Source: Pseudomonadales bacterium (GTDB taxonomy: Bacteria; Pseudomonadota; Gammaproteobacteria; Pseudomonadales; Pseudohongiellaceae). From it: a stretch of 64,000 bases of DNA. Location: positions 37,405-101,404 of the forward strand of contig JAJEGU010000083.1 of NCBI GenBank assembly GCA_022819645.1, read 5' to 3'. This document shows, in pieces, positions 1 through 10,118 of the stretch (position 1 is its first letter; every line of letters starts with the position of its first letter). A program made the position numbers and the translations under genes. The notes under the pieces are model-generated. The model was not told the DNA's origin. It did no database searches and saw only the letters and a program-made list of their open reading frames with translations.

Positions 1-9
1 ATTATCTGG

Positions 10-30
10 CGGCGCGGATCCGCCGCGCCG
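10..30. repeat. Short GC-rich hairpin at window edge
   Basis: An 8-bp inverted repeat (positions 10-17 with 23-30) around a 5-nt loop. It lies 3' of the M14 peptidase gene on the minus strand. It could end transcription from either side, but no T-run follows, so a terminator is not proven. Confidence 0.35.
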
Positions 31-42
31 GAGTCATGAGCC

Positions 43-73
43 GCCTGGGAGCCTGCGCCGCAGGCTCCCAGGC
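43..73. repeat. Perfect 15-bp-stem palindrome, repeat family B
   Basis: Positions 43-57 and 59-73 are exact reverse complements around one central base. The core GGAGCCTGCGCC recurs in other intergenic spots (4061-4080 inverted, 5199-5216, 8010-8027, 34701-34721), so this is the best-preserved member of a dispersed short palindromic family (REP-like). No coding content. Confidence 0.7.
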
Positions 74-135
74 GACTCTCCCATGGTGCGCTAATCTACC
101 ACAGCGCGGGAGTCTGGGCGCAGTTTTTTACTATT

Positions 136-163
136 GTCATTCTGCGCGCAGTCGCAGAATCTC
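136..163. repeat. Dispersed palindromic repeat, family A
   Basis: This copy has GTCATTCTGCGCGCAG followed by TCGCAGAATCTC. The inverted halves ATTCTGCG/CGCAGAAT make a hairpin. Further copies lie at 3001-3084, 11585-11622, 40309-40376, 49205-49220 and 62990-63017, all intergenic. A degraded inverted piece (CTTCGCTCCACGCAG) follows near 190-204. Confidence 0.7.
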
Positions 164-214
164 ATGCAGTGGCCTCCCGGGGAGGGGTGCTTCGCTCCAC
201 GCAGGGTGCCAGGC

Positions 215-2914
215 TCACCTCACCGGCCGGGCGTGGGCGGAGCCCCGGAAGATGGCATTCATCAGAATCAGGTTGAGGCCGTCGAGATAGGCGCGCACGG
301 TAGGATCCTGGGTAAAGGCGACCACTTCCCCGGCACCCCGGGACTGGGCCACGGCAAATGGCTTGTAGGCAAGCTGGCGGCGGTTTTCCTCCCACAGGTA
401 GCCGCTTGCCATCAAGTCATCGGGGCCCTGGAAGCGCGCCACATTGACGCCATCGCCGATGCGGATGGGGGTATAGATGTCGGCGCCCCGCACGAGTACA
501 TTGAGTACCGGCGCGACTCCGGCGCCAAGCCAGTGCTCCGGGTGCACGTCGGCCCTGGCGATCACGCCGGCAACGCCGTATGGGTCGGCTTCCAGCGCGG
601 TAATGCGTTGCCGGTATCCAGCGTCTTCGGTGATATAGCTCCCGGCCACGGTGCTGCCGGCATCTTCTTCCGCGGCGGTGGCCTCGACTTCTTCCTCAAG
701 CACCGCCCGTTCCCGGCGAATTGCCAGCAGGTCCACATCCGGGTCGGCCAGAAAGCGGGTGGCGTTGCCCATGGCGATCAGCACACCGCCGTCGCTGACC
801 CAGCGCTTGAGATTTTCGATTCCCGACTCGCCGAGGACGGACTGGTAGCTGCCCCCGGAGGTAAGCGGCAGCAGCAGCACCTGGTAGCGGTCGAGGTCCG
901 CCGAGGCCAGCCGGTCGGCCCGGATGGGAGTCACGGGATAATCGAACTGCCGTTCGATGACGAAGCGGGTATTGCCGGCGCTGTAGGCCGAGGTGGGTTC
1001 GTCCCAGGCGATCGCCACCCTGGGAGCATTGAAGCGCACCACATTGCCGCTGCCGAAGTTCGGCCCACCGGTAACCCAGCTATCGTTGGCGGCCACCACT
1101 TCGGCGCCGGTTTCCGCGGCGAGTTCGGCAAGGATTTCGTAAAGATCGGCGGGGTTGTCGGCCACATCGATGATCAGGGTGCCGGCGGGGTATTCTCTTC
1201 CCTGATGGGTAAAGGCGAGGTCATTGCTCTTGATTCTGAGGTCCGCAAGCAGGCCCCGGGCGAGCAGCCGCGCCGCGGGCGCCGAGCCCCAGGGGACGAG
1301 GTAGGAAACGCCGGCCTCCCCACCGGCGACTTCGGCGGGAATCACCAGTTCTTCCCCGGCGCTTTCGAAATCCCCATCGGGAAAGCGGTCGCAGATATTC
1401 ATTTCCACATTGAACATGTGCGGCAGGGACCAGGCGGTCACGTCGTAGATCTGGTCCGGCAGATTGTTCGCCCGCCGCTCTTCCTGCTCGGCGATGAAAA
1501 AGTCCTCCATGGAAACCTGGGGCTCAAGCAGCGTGCGGATAAAGCGCTTGGCGGGCTGGTCGGCGCGAATCAGATGGCTGCCGGCGGCGTAATCCCTGCC
1601 GCAGGCGCTGAAGCCATTGGTGGCCCGCCGCACCTCGACTCCCTGGCGGGTCAGCAATCCGGCGATGCGAATAACCGCGGCCTGGTCGGCCTGCACCGGG
1701 AACAGATAGGCGCGGTTGTCCTCGGCCTCGCCCTCCTCTATCGCCGTCACCTGGTAGTTGTAGAAGTCGCTGAGGAATTTCTCCCGGTTCACCGCAACGG
1801 TTTCCGCCGTGGAAAGCGAAGTCAGGAAATGGTTGCGCACGGTATAGGCGTAGGTGAGATCGTTGCCGTCGTACTGGCGGAAGACCAGCCCCCGGGATGA
1901 AGCCTGCTCGTAGGTCATGGCGATGGCGCCGTAGTAGGAAGGCCAGCTTGCGCCGTAGCCGGGATAAAAGGCGTCGTAGACTTCCCGGGTGAAATAATCG
2001 AGGCCGAACCGGTCGAACCATCTGGCGTGGTTGCGACCGAAGAGCTGCAGGCTTTCGCGCTGGTCCGCGGCGAGGTGCGGATTGAAGGGATAGGCTTCGG
2101 GAGCGAAGAAATACGTACTGTCCCCGCCCATTTCGTGCGCATCCACATAGACCACGGGATACCATTCCCGCAAGGCGGCGACGCGGCCCCGGGTTTCCGG
2201 CTGGGTCATGATGAACCAGTCCCGGTTCATGTCGAACAGGTAATGATTGGTGCGGCCGCCGGGCCAGGGTTCGTCATGCTCGGCGGAGAGCCGGTCGGAA
2301 TCCGGGATCAGACCCTCGGCGCTGGTGAAATGGTGGATGAAGCGGTCGCGGCCGTCGGGATTCTGCATCGGGTCGATCACCACCACGGTATTGTCCATGA
2401 TGTCGGCAACGCGCCCGTCGCCGTGGGAAGCGAGCAGATGGTAGGCGGTGAGCATGGCTGCGTCGGTGGATGAGATTTCATTACCGTGGACGCCATAGGA
2501 AAGCCAGGTTACGGGCGGCTGGCCGGCGATGATTGCCGCGGCTTCGTCTCCGGAAGTCTGGCGCGGGTCGGCGAGGGCTTGCATGCCGGCCCGGATTTCT
2601 TCGATTCCCGCCATGTTTTCCGGCGACGAAAGCACCACGTAAATCAACTCCCTGCCCTGCCAGCTTTGCGCGTATTCGACGATTTGCACCCGGTCCGGGG
2701 CGGCTTCAGCGAGTGCCTCGAAAAAGCGGATGGCGTCCCGGTGCCAGGTGATTCGCTCGCCGGGGCCATAGCCGAGCACCTGCTCGAAGCCGGGGATGGC
2801 AGGGTCGTAGTTGTCGTCGGTCCAGAAGCGGAAGTCGTCCTGGGCTGTGGCGGCGCCACAGGCGAACAGCGCGGCCCATGCAAGTGTCGTTTGCGCAAGA
2901 AAATTTCGGGTCAT
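215..2914 (-). CDS. Secreted M14-family zinc carboxypeptidase-like protein
   Basis: An exported metallopeptidase of about 899 residues, far longer than a bare M14 domain (about 300). The N-terminus MTRNFLAQ followed by a hydrophobic stretch ending in ATAQ is a signal peptide, so it acts in the periplasm or outside the cell. M14 hallmarks are visible: zinc ligands in GVHGNE (H about 143, E about 146), the third ligand in VDAHEMGG (about 260), the substrate-binding NPDGRDRF, and the catalytic Glu in MTYEQASSRG (about 336). The C-terminal third, including LLLPLTSGGSYQS and GGVLIAMGNA (about 690-750), looks like a class I glutamine-amidotransferase-like fold, as in other large bacterial M14 proteins. 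The ATG at 2914 is preferred over the in-frame TTG at 2935. The natural substrate is unknown. Two unrelated secreted proteins lie upstream on the same strand. Confidence 0.85.
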   Translation of the reverse strand: MTRNFLAQTTLAWAALFACGAATAQDDFRFWTDDNYDPAIPGFEQVLGYGPGERITWHRDAIRFFEALAEAAPDRVQIVEYAQSWQGRELIYVVLSSPENMAGIEEIRAGMQALADPRQTSGDEAAAIIAGQPPVTWLSYGVHGNEISSTDAAMLTAYHLLASHGDGRVADIMDNTVVVIDPMQNPDGRDRFIHHFTSAEGLIPDSDRLSAEHDEPWPGGRTNHYLFDMNRDWFIMTQPETRGRVAALREWYPVVYVDAHEMGGDSTYFFAPEAYPFNPHLAADQRESLQLFGRNHARWFDRFGLDYFTREVYDAFYPGYGASWPSYYGAIAMTYEQASSRGLVFRQYDGNDLTYAYTVRNHFLTSLSTAETVAVNREKFLSDFYNYQVTAIEEGEAEDNRAYLFPVQADQAAVIRIAGLLTRQGVEVRRATNGFSACGRDYAAGSHLIRADQPAKRFIRTLLEPQVSMEDFFIAEQEERRANNLPDQIYDVTAWSLPHMFNVEMNICDRFPDGDFESAGEELVIPAEVAGGEAGVSYLVPWGSAPAARLLARGLLADLRIKSNDLAFTHQGREYPAGTLIIDVADNPADLYEILAELAAETGAEVVAANDSWVTGGPNFGSGNVVRFNAPRVAIAWDEPTSAYSAGNTRFVIERQFDYPVTPIRADRLASADLDRYQVLLLPLTSGGSYQSVLGESGIENLKRWVSDGGVLIAMGNATRFLADPDVDLLAIRRERAVLEEEVEATAAEEDAGSTVAGSYITEDAGYRQRITALEADPYGVAGVIARADVHPEHWLGAGVAPVLNVLVRGADIYTPIRIGDGVNVARFQGPDDLMASGYLWEENRRQLAYKPFAVAQSRGAGEVVAFTQDPTVRAYLDGLNLILMNAIFRGSAHARPVR

Positions 2915-3000
2915 GGGGATTTCCGGAATACTCAAATGAAAGAAAGTCGAACCGATGATCCCGGTAGCGTATTCCTCACCGGGACCTCATTCCTCCACTC

Positions 3001-3084
3001 GTCATTCTGCGCGCAGCCGCAGAATCTCGTGGGGTGGCCACTGCGTGAGATTCTGCGACTTCGCCTCGCTCCGCGCAGAATGAC
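3001..3084. repeat. Inverted pair of family A palindromic repeats
   Basis: A forward copy (3001-3028) faces an inverted copy (3047-3084). Each half can fold alone, and the pair can also form one larger hairpin, an arrangement like bacterial interspersed mosaic elements. It lies between the M14 gene and the secreted protein gene upstream of it. Confidence 0.7.
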
Positions 3085-3099
3085 CGTCCCCAATTTTGG

Positions 3100-3915
3100 C
3101 TACTGCGGCGGATTGCCGATGGGGGTGCCTTCCTTGCGCCATTCGCCGTAGAGGAACTCCTCGGAGAATTCGGCGCACTTGAACTCCAGCAACTGCATGT
3201 CGGGCTCGATGTGGCGGTAGAGCGGGAAGCTGATCGTCCAGGGTTCGGTAAAAGTCCGGGGATCGGTAATGGTGGCTTCGTAATTGATGTGGTTGGGGCC
3301 GTTGTAGGTCCAGCGTTCCTCCACCACCATTTCCCAGCTATGGTGATTGCCCGCCCGGTCGAACCAGGTGTCGGGCATCTGTCCGGTGACCCGCACCACC
3401 AGGGTGTCGTCTTCCCAATGGGCGTTGGAATGTCCCATCCAGGCGTCCACCTGGGAGGTGATTTCGGGCTGTTCCACATACAGGATGCGATTGGCCTCGG
3501 CGTATTCGTAGGAGATCAGAATCACATCGGTGGACTGCACGATCTGGAAGGGAAAGGGCAGGTAGTTCGCGCGTGGCACGCCGGGCATGAAGCACCTGGT
3601 GAGGGGATCGTTTTCCAGCGCGCTGGCGCGATTGGCGTCGCGCTGCCGGGCCGCCTGCTCGTTGTAGGGAATGCGCCCGCCGTCCACCACGCCGAGACTC
3701 GCGGGAATCGCGGAATGGGCGCCGAACAGGCCGGGGTGGGGGCCCATTCGCGCCGCGTGGGGCTCGATGTCGTAGTGAGCGGTGGTCATGGCCTGCCAGA
3801 TGCCGCTGAAATCCGGTTTGCCCGAAGGCGTGCGCGGAATGTCGTCATCCTGGGCCAGCGCCGCCGAGCCGATGAGCAGGGAAAAGATCAAACCGATTGC
3901 GTTCGTGAATTTCAT
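3100..3915 (-). CDS. Secreted protein of unknown function, paralogue of its neighbour
   Basis: About 271 residues. The start MKFTNAIGLIFSLLIGSAA ending LAQ is a typical Sec signal peptide, so the protein is periplasmic or extracellular. After cleavage comes a TPSGKPDFSGIWQ segment, and near the C-terminus DDTLVVRV, VVEERWTY and TDPRTFTEPW. The upstream neighbour (4077-5120) has matching pieces: PDLQGVWNF, GDTLVVETKNFTG, LTERFTRT and DDPSTFTDR. The two are therefore diverged tandem paralogues of one secreted family, common in environmental bacteria but, as far as I know, without an assigned function. ATG 3915 has an AGGA ribosome-binding site 7 nt upstream; an extension to 3936 is possible but lacks one. 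No catalytic motif is recognised. Confidence 0.75.
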   Translation of the reverse strand: MKFTNAIGLIFSLLIGSAALAQDDDIPRTPSGKPDFSGIWQAMTTAHYDIEPHAARMGPHPGLFGAHSAIPASLGVVDGGRIPYNEQAARQRDANRASALENDPLTRCFMPGVPRANYLPFPFQIVQSTDVILISYEYAEANRILYVEQPEITSQVDAWMGHSNAHWEDDTLVVRVTGQMPDTWFDRAGNHHSWEMVVEERWTYNGPNHINYEATITDPRTFTEPWTISFPLYRHIEPDMQLLEFKCAEFSEEFLYGEWRKEGTPIGNPPQ

Positions 3916-3981
3916 TTTCTGTCCTGTTGTGGTCAATTCGATGTCAGGCCACCATAAACTGTTCCGCTGCGCACGGGGGAA

Positions 3982-4018
3982 ATTCTGCGGCCGCGCTTCG
4001 CTACGCGCGGAATAACGG
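3982..4018. repeat. Degenerate family A palindrome
   Basis: ATTCTGCGGCCGCGCTTCG followed by a decayed inverted half (CGCGCGGAATAACGG). It sits in the gap between the two secreted paralogues. Confidence 0.45.
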
Positions 4019-4060
4019 CGGGCCAGGGCGCGGATGAGCGCGGATTTGCAGCCGTGAATG

Positions 4061-4080
4061 CCTGTGGCGCAGGCTCCTAG
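4061..4080. repeat. Family B repeat, inverted copy
   Basis: CCTGTGGCGCAGGCTCC is the reverse complement of the copy at 8011-8027. It overlaps the last bases of the minus-strand gene that ends at 4077. Confidence 0.5.
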
Positions 4081-5120
4081 TCCCGTTCCGGCAGAGCGTC
4101 GCCCTGGGCCAGGCGCTGTTCGTCCACCCGCGCCCCCCGCAGGGTGTTCATCATGCCATAGTTGCCTTCATGGCAGGCATACTCATAAATCTGCCCGGCC
4201 ACCTTGATCATTGGCACCACCGCGGTAATCCTGTCGGTGAAAGTGGACGGGTCGTCAATGGTGAATTCGTACTCGACCACATCGTAGGCGGTGCGGGTGA
4301 AGCGCTCGGTGAGCACCATGTCGTAATCGGTGCCGGTGCTTGCGAAAGTCTGGCGCAGGCCGGTGAAGTTCTTCGTTTCCACCACCAGGGTGTCGCCATC
4401 CCACCAACCCCGGGAATCGCCGGACCAGAGGCGGATGTCGTCATGCAGGGCGGGCCTTTCGACCAGCGGCACGATGCGGGCGTCGTGGATCATTTCGGTC
4501 ATGATCACGGCGGTGTCGCGGTTCTGGATAATCTGCATGTTGTTGTTGTAGAGGCTTGGCACGAAGGGAGGGCCGGAATTGAAGCCCACGATGCAGCGCT
4601 CGGAAAGGCCCCGGTCCTCCGGCCCGTCCTTGGCGATTCCGCCCACCACATAGCGCACGGGTCGCTCGCCGGGGATATCGGGGCCAAGCCCGCCGAACTG
4701 CCGCGGCGCACCTTCCACCGCATCCGGGATCCTGCCGTCTTCGGGATGGACGATATGCGAGGTGCGCACCACGTCGCCGAGACCGGCGACTTCAATCCAG
4801 AAATCATTGTAGCCGCCGGGATTGCTGGTGGCTTCCGGCGCTTCCGGGTCCAGCACAAGCTGGGCTGCCGCCTCATCGGCCGCGGCGCGGGACGCAGCCA
4901 CCTGGGCCCGGCGCTCTTCAAGCTCCTCCTCATTGAGGAATTGCCGGTTGCCAAAGCGCTGGGGGCGCTGCATGGGCACATCGGAAGAAAAATTCCACAC
5001 GCCTTGCAGATCCGGCTGGCCCCATTCGGTGCGCGGCGCCTGATAGTCGCCATTCTGGGCAAGCACGGCGGAGCCGAGCAGCAGGGAGGACACAAAACCG
5101 GGCAATGACTGGATTTTCAT
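4077..5120 (-). CDS. Secreted protein of unknown function (larger tandem paralogue)
   Basis: 347 residues. The start MKIQSLPGFVSSLLLGSAV ending LAQ is a signal peptide. The mature protein begins with a TEWGQPDLQGVWNFSSD segment, followed by a charged stretch (NEEELEERRAQVAASRAAAD), a middle region that includes SERCIVGFNSGPP, and a C-terminal beta-rich part (GDTLVVETKNFTG, LTERFTRTAYDVVEYEF, YACHEGNYGMMNTLRGAR). It shares the last two blocks with the 271-residue protein downstream (3100-3915), pointing to tandem duplication and divergence. ATG 5120 follows a GAGGCG ribosome-binding site. No catalytic residues or known fold are recognised; a secreted carbohydrate- or lipid-related role would be a guess. 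Confidence 0.75.
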   Translation of the reverse strand: MKIQSLPGFVSSLLLGSAVLAQNGDYQAPRTEWGQPDLQGVWNFSSDVPMQRPQRFGNRQFLNEEELEERRAQVAASRAAADEAAAQLVLDPEAPEATSNPGGYNDFWIEVAGLGDVVRTSHIVHPEDGRIPDAVEGAPRQFGGLGPDIPGERPVRYVVGGIAKDGPEDRGLSERCIVGFNSGPPFVPSLYNNNMQIIQNRDTAVIMTEMIHDARIVPLVERPALHDDIRLWSGDSRGWWDGDTLVVETKNFTGLRQTFASTGTDYDMVLTERFTRTAYDVVEYEFTIDDPSTFTDRITAVVPMIKVAGQIYEYACHEGNYGMMNTLRGARVDEQRLAQGDALPERD

Positions 5121-5484
5121 GTTTCGCCTCGTTCATCAATCAGCAAGATTGCATTCAGCAGACAAGTGTAACCTCCTTTGCCGCCACGTCAACGCCATAG
5201 GAGCCTGCGCCGTAGGAACTGTTCGGAACTCCAGCCGCTTGCTTCGATCAGGTCGTTCAGCACGGTTGCGCCCATCGCCCAGGAGATTTCGCATTATGGG
5301 CTTTGGGAACGATCTTTGCCATACAGGAAACCGTGCCGGTCGATCTACAGCGCCGCGCGGCTCTGCTCCAATAGGCAATTGGACGGACTGTTAGCCGGCA
5401 ATTGGACGGTCACTTAACCGGCAGTTAGACGCTCGCGTAACCAGCAATTGGACGCTATACTGCAAAGCAAGAAGGGAGCACAAA
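5121..5484. other. Intergenic region between divergent genes
   Basis: This gap lies between a minus-strand secreted protein gene and the plus-strand ATPase gene. It contains a family B repeat at 5199-5216 and four 23-bp tandem repeats at 5374-5465. No convincing gene is seen; the short open frames here lack ribosome-binding sites and recognisable protein sequence. Confidence 0.6.
5374..5465 (+). repeat. Four 23-bp direct repeats upstream of ATPase gene
   Basis: Units start at 5374, 5397, 5420 and 5443, with exact 23-bp spacing. Each has the form (G/A)GCARTTRGACG followed by a more variable part that ends AACC or AGCC in the first three units. The last unit contains TATACT (5456-5461), which looks like a -10 box for the ATPase gene beginning at 5485. 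Phased repeats over a promoter suggest an operator or iteron-type protein-binding array. Confidence 0.7.
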
Positions 5485-6729
5485 ATGCAGCACTTCCCCC
5501 GATATGTGACCACCCGGTTGACAGAGGCGTTAGCCGATACACCCGCGGTGTGCCTGTTGGGACCGCGTCAGGTAGGTAAAACAACGCTTGCCAGGAAGCT
5601 GGAGCCCAACCGCAGTTACATCTCGTTTGACGACACAACGATGCTGGACGCGGCCCAAACAGATCCGACAGGCTTCATACAGGGATTACCAGATTATGTG
5701 ACGCTGGACGAAGTTCAGCGCATACCGGGACTGCTACCGGAAATAAAGGCCTCTATCGACAACAACCGCAAGCCCGGCAGATTCATTCTTACGGGGTCCG
5801 CCAACCTGTTGCTACTGCCTGGCGTACAGGAATCGTTAGCTGGCAGAGCCGAGATCATCTACCTGCACCCATTATCCGAACAGGAAAAACAGGCAAGACC
5901 GGTATCCTTTCTGGAATTGCTTTTGGCAAACAAGATAAAACCGGCAATCGAGGGACAGCAACGAGAGGTCGAAGGAATCGCCAAGTCTGTGATTCAAGGA
6001 GGATATCCGGAACCCATCAGGCGCGACAATGAACGTGCGGCGCGCCGATGGTTCAAGAGTTACCTGAATACGATCATTCGGCGAGATGTCAAAAATGTCG
6101 CCAACGTCAGGGATGAAGACGAACTGCTGAGACTGGTAAAAATACTTGCTTTGAGATCGGGTAACTTGTTGAACCTGAACAGTCTGGCAAACGAGCTTCA
6201 GCTACGAAGGGAAACTATCGACAAATACATCCGAATTCTTGAGCGGCTGTTCCTGCTGCGACGTTTACCGGCCTGGCACAAGAACAGTGCGAAACGATTG
6301 GTGAAAGCGCCAAAAATCCACTTGGTCGACTCCGGTATTGCCAGTTTCCTCTGTAATCTGAAAATGGACGATTGGACCAACCCGAAAAGCGGCTTTGGTC
6401 CGATTCTGGAGAGTTATGCCATACAGCAACTGATCTGCCAGTCCGGCTGGGTAGACAGCGAGCTGAATTTTGCGCATTACCGGGACAAGGATCAGGTCGA
6501 GGTTGACCTGGTGATGGAAGACGGCAAACACATCTGGGGAGTGGAAGTGAAAAAAGCCACAAGCGTCCAGAACGAGGATGGCGCCGGCCTAAGCCGTCTG
6601 GCCGATCATGCGGGAAAAAACTGGCAGGGGGGAATTCTGCTTTACACGGGCAACAATTGTCTGGCACTGAAGACCGCACCGAATACTTTCGCGGTGCCCA
6701 TGAATTGGCTTGGCGGTACAACTATGTGA
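5485..6729 (+). CDS. AAA_14/DUF4143 family ATPase
   Basis: 414 residues. Walker A is GPRQVGKTT (about 27-35), Walker B is YVTLDEVQ (about 73-80), and sensor-like ILTGSAN follows. The C-terminal DUF4143 part includes IHLVDSGIASFL and ends in a PD-(D/E)XK-like pattern (EVDLVMEDG then WGVEVKKA), a nuclease-type fold often seen in this family. Such proteins are very common in bacteria and archaea; their role is unproven and may concern mobile DNA or defence. A good ribosome-binding site (AAGGGAG) precedes ATG 5485. Two more members lie at 41150-42358 and 42466-43629. The AT-richer sequence and the isolated position between metabolic genes suggest it was acquired by transfer. Confidence 0.85.
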   Translation: MQHFPRYVTTRLTEALADTPAVCLLGPRQVGKTTLARKLEPNRSYISFDDTTMLDAAQTDPTGFIQGLPDYVTLDEVQRIPGLLPEIKASIDNNRKPGRFILTGSANLLLLPGVQESLAGRAEIIYLHPLSEQEKQARPVSFLELLLANKIKPAIEGQQREVEGIAKSVIQGGYPEPIRRDNERAARRWFKSYLNTIIRRDVKNVANVRDEDELLRLVKILALRSGNLLNLNSLANELQLRRETIDKYIRILERLFLLRRLPAWHKNSAKRLVKAPKIHLVDSGIASFLCNLKMDDWTNPKSGFGPILESYAIQQLICQSGWVDSELNFAHYRDKDQVEVDLVMEDGKHIWGVEVKKATSVQNEDGAGLSRLADHAGKNWQGGILLYTGNNCLALKTAPNTFAVPMNWLGGTTM

Positions 6730-6915
6730 ACACCCTATCTTTATACGCATTCCATTTCTACCCTTTTTAATGATATGTCTTCTCTGGAAAAGGCACTCTT
6801 TCATTGATAGTGGCCGGTTTCGATGAAAGAGGACACTTTCGACGTAGCACTTCGTAAACGCAAGCCGTTCGGGCCTTCAAGAGTTTCGCTCTTGATCGGT
6901 TGCGCCGACCGGCCT

Positions 6916-7986
6916 TCACGCACGTCTGGCGGGCAGTATGTTGCGGAGTTTTTCGGCCATGTCGAGGACGGCTTCTTCGGTGGTTTCCCAGCCCATGCAG
7001 GCGTCGGTTACCGACACGCCGTATCGGAGTTGCGACAGGTCCGCCGGAATATTCTGCCTTCCGGGGTGAATGTTGCTTTCCAGCATGGCGCCGATGATTG
7101 ACTCGTTGCCTTCGAGAATCTGGTGGGTGATGTCTTTCAGCACCAGGGGCTGCATCTCGGGATTCTTGCCGGAATTGGCGTGGCTGCAATCGATCATGAT
7201 GTTGCGGCTGACGCCGCCCTCGGCCAGGGCGATTTCACACTGGGCCACGTGAACCGAGTCATAATTCGGGCCCCTGGAGCCGCCGCGCAGCACCACATGG
7301 GCGTTGGGATTGCCCCGGGTGGTGACCACGCTGACCTGTCCCTTGCCGTTGATGCCGAGAAAACGGTGTGGCTTGAGCACCGACTGCATGGCGTTGACCG
7401 CCACCATCCAGCCGCCGTCGGTGCCGTTCTTGAAACCGATGGCCGAAGACAGCCCGGAAGACATTTCCCGGTGGGTCTGGGATTCGGTGGTGCGGGCGCC
7501 CACCGCCGACCAGCAGATCAGGTCCTGCAGGTATTGCGGCGAGATCGGGTCCAGCGCTTCGGTGGAAGTGGGCAGGCCGATGTCGACGATGTCCTGCAAC
7601 AACCGGCGGCCTATGCGCAGACCTTCTTCCACCTTGAAGGAATCGTCGAGATACGGGTCGTTGATGAGCCCTTTCCAGCCAATGGAGGTGCGCGGCTTCT
7701 CGAAGTAGACCCTCATCACCAGGTACAGCGTGTCGCTGACCTGGTCCGCCAGGGCTTTCAGCCGCCGGGCATAATCGAGCGCCTGTCCGGTGTCGTGTAC
7801 CGAGCAGGGGCCGATGATCAGAAACAGCCGCGGGTCCTGCCGCCGCAAAATCGAGAATACCGTGTCCCGGGCGCGATTGACCGCTTCCGACTGGGTATCG
7901 CTCAAGGGCAACTCGGCCTTGAGCTTGTCCGGCGTGATCAGCCGCTTATTGGACTCGATATTGAGATTTTCCGTGCGCACGAGCAT
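6916..7986 (-). CDS. aroG: 3-deoxy-7-phosphoheptulonate synthase, class I (AroG/F/H type)
   Basis: 356 residues, full length for the AroFGH family. It condenses phosphoenolpyruvate and erythrose 4-phosphate into DAHP, the first step of the shikimate pathway, in the cytoplasm. Diagnostic segments are LFLIIGPCSVHD, VMRVYFEKPRTS, GWKGLINDP, TESQTHREMSSGLS, GFKNGTDG, TTRGNPNAHVVLRGG and DCSHANSGK. The Phe-, Tyr- or Trp-sensitive type cannot be told safely from sequence alone, so the symbol is a family label. ATG 7986 fits the family N-terminus. The gene stands alone, with a family B repeat just upstream at 8010-8027. Its substrate erythrose 4-phosphate is made by the transketolase encoded at 32666-34669. 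Confidence 0.93.
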   Translation of the reverse strand: MLVRTENLNIESNKRLITPDKLKAELPLSDTQSEAVNRARDTVFSILRRQDPRLFLIIGPCSVHDTGQALDYARRLKALADQVSDTLYLVMRVYFEKPRTSIGWKGLINDPYLDDSFKVEEGLRIGRRLLQDIVDIGLPTSTEALDPISPQYLQDLICWSAVGARTTESQTHREMSSGLSSAIGFKNGTDGGWMVAVNAMQSVLKPHRFLGINGKGQVSVVTTRGNPNAHVVLRGGSRGPNYDSVHVAQCEIALAEGGVSRNIMIDCSHANSGKNPEMQPLVLKDITHQILEGNESIIGAMLESNIHPGRQNIPADLSQLRYGVSVTDACMGWETTEEAVLDMAEKLRNILPARRA

Positions 7987-8008
7987 GGAGTTTCACCCAA
8001 AGTTCACC

Positions 8009-8030
8009 TGGGAGCCTGCGCCACAGGAAC
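8009..8030. repeat. Family B repeat
   Basis: GGGAGCCTGCGCCACAGG, almost the same as the inverted copy at 4061-4080, in the gap between the DAHP synthase and thiC genes. Confidence 0.5.
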
Positions 8031-8088
8031 GCAAAAGGGCGGCAATCATAGCAAATTGGCCACGGCCCACAAACGCTCAGCCGGATTC

Positions 8089-10113
<2,025 letters not shown>

Positions 10114-10118
10114 TTACG

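Noticed and set aside
134..1900. 588-codon open frame on the plus strand
   Set aside because: It lies opposite the M14 peptidase gene, whose metallopeptidase motifs are clear; long antisense frames are expected at high GC.
5374..5465. CRISPR array
   Set aside because: Units are contiguous 23-bp repeats without unique 30-nt spacers and no cas genes are present.
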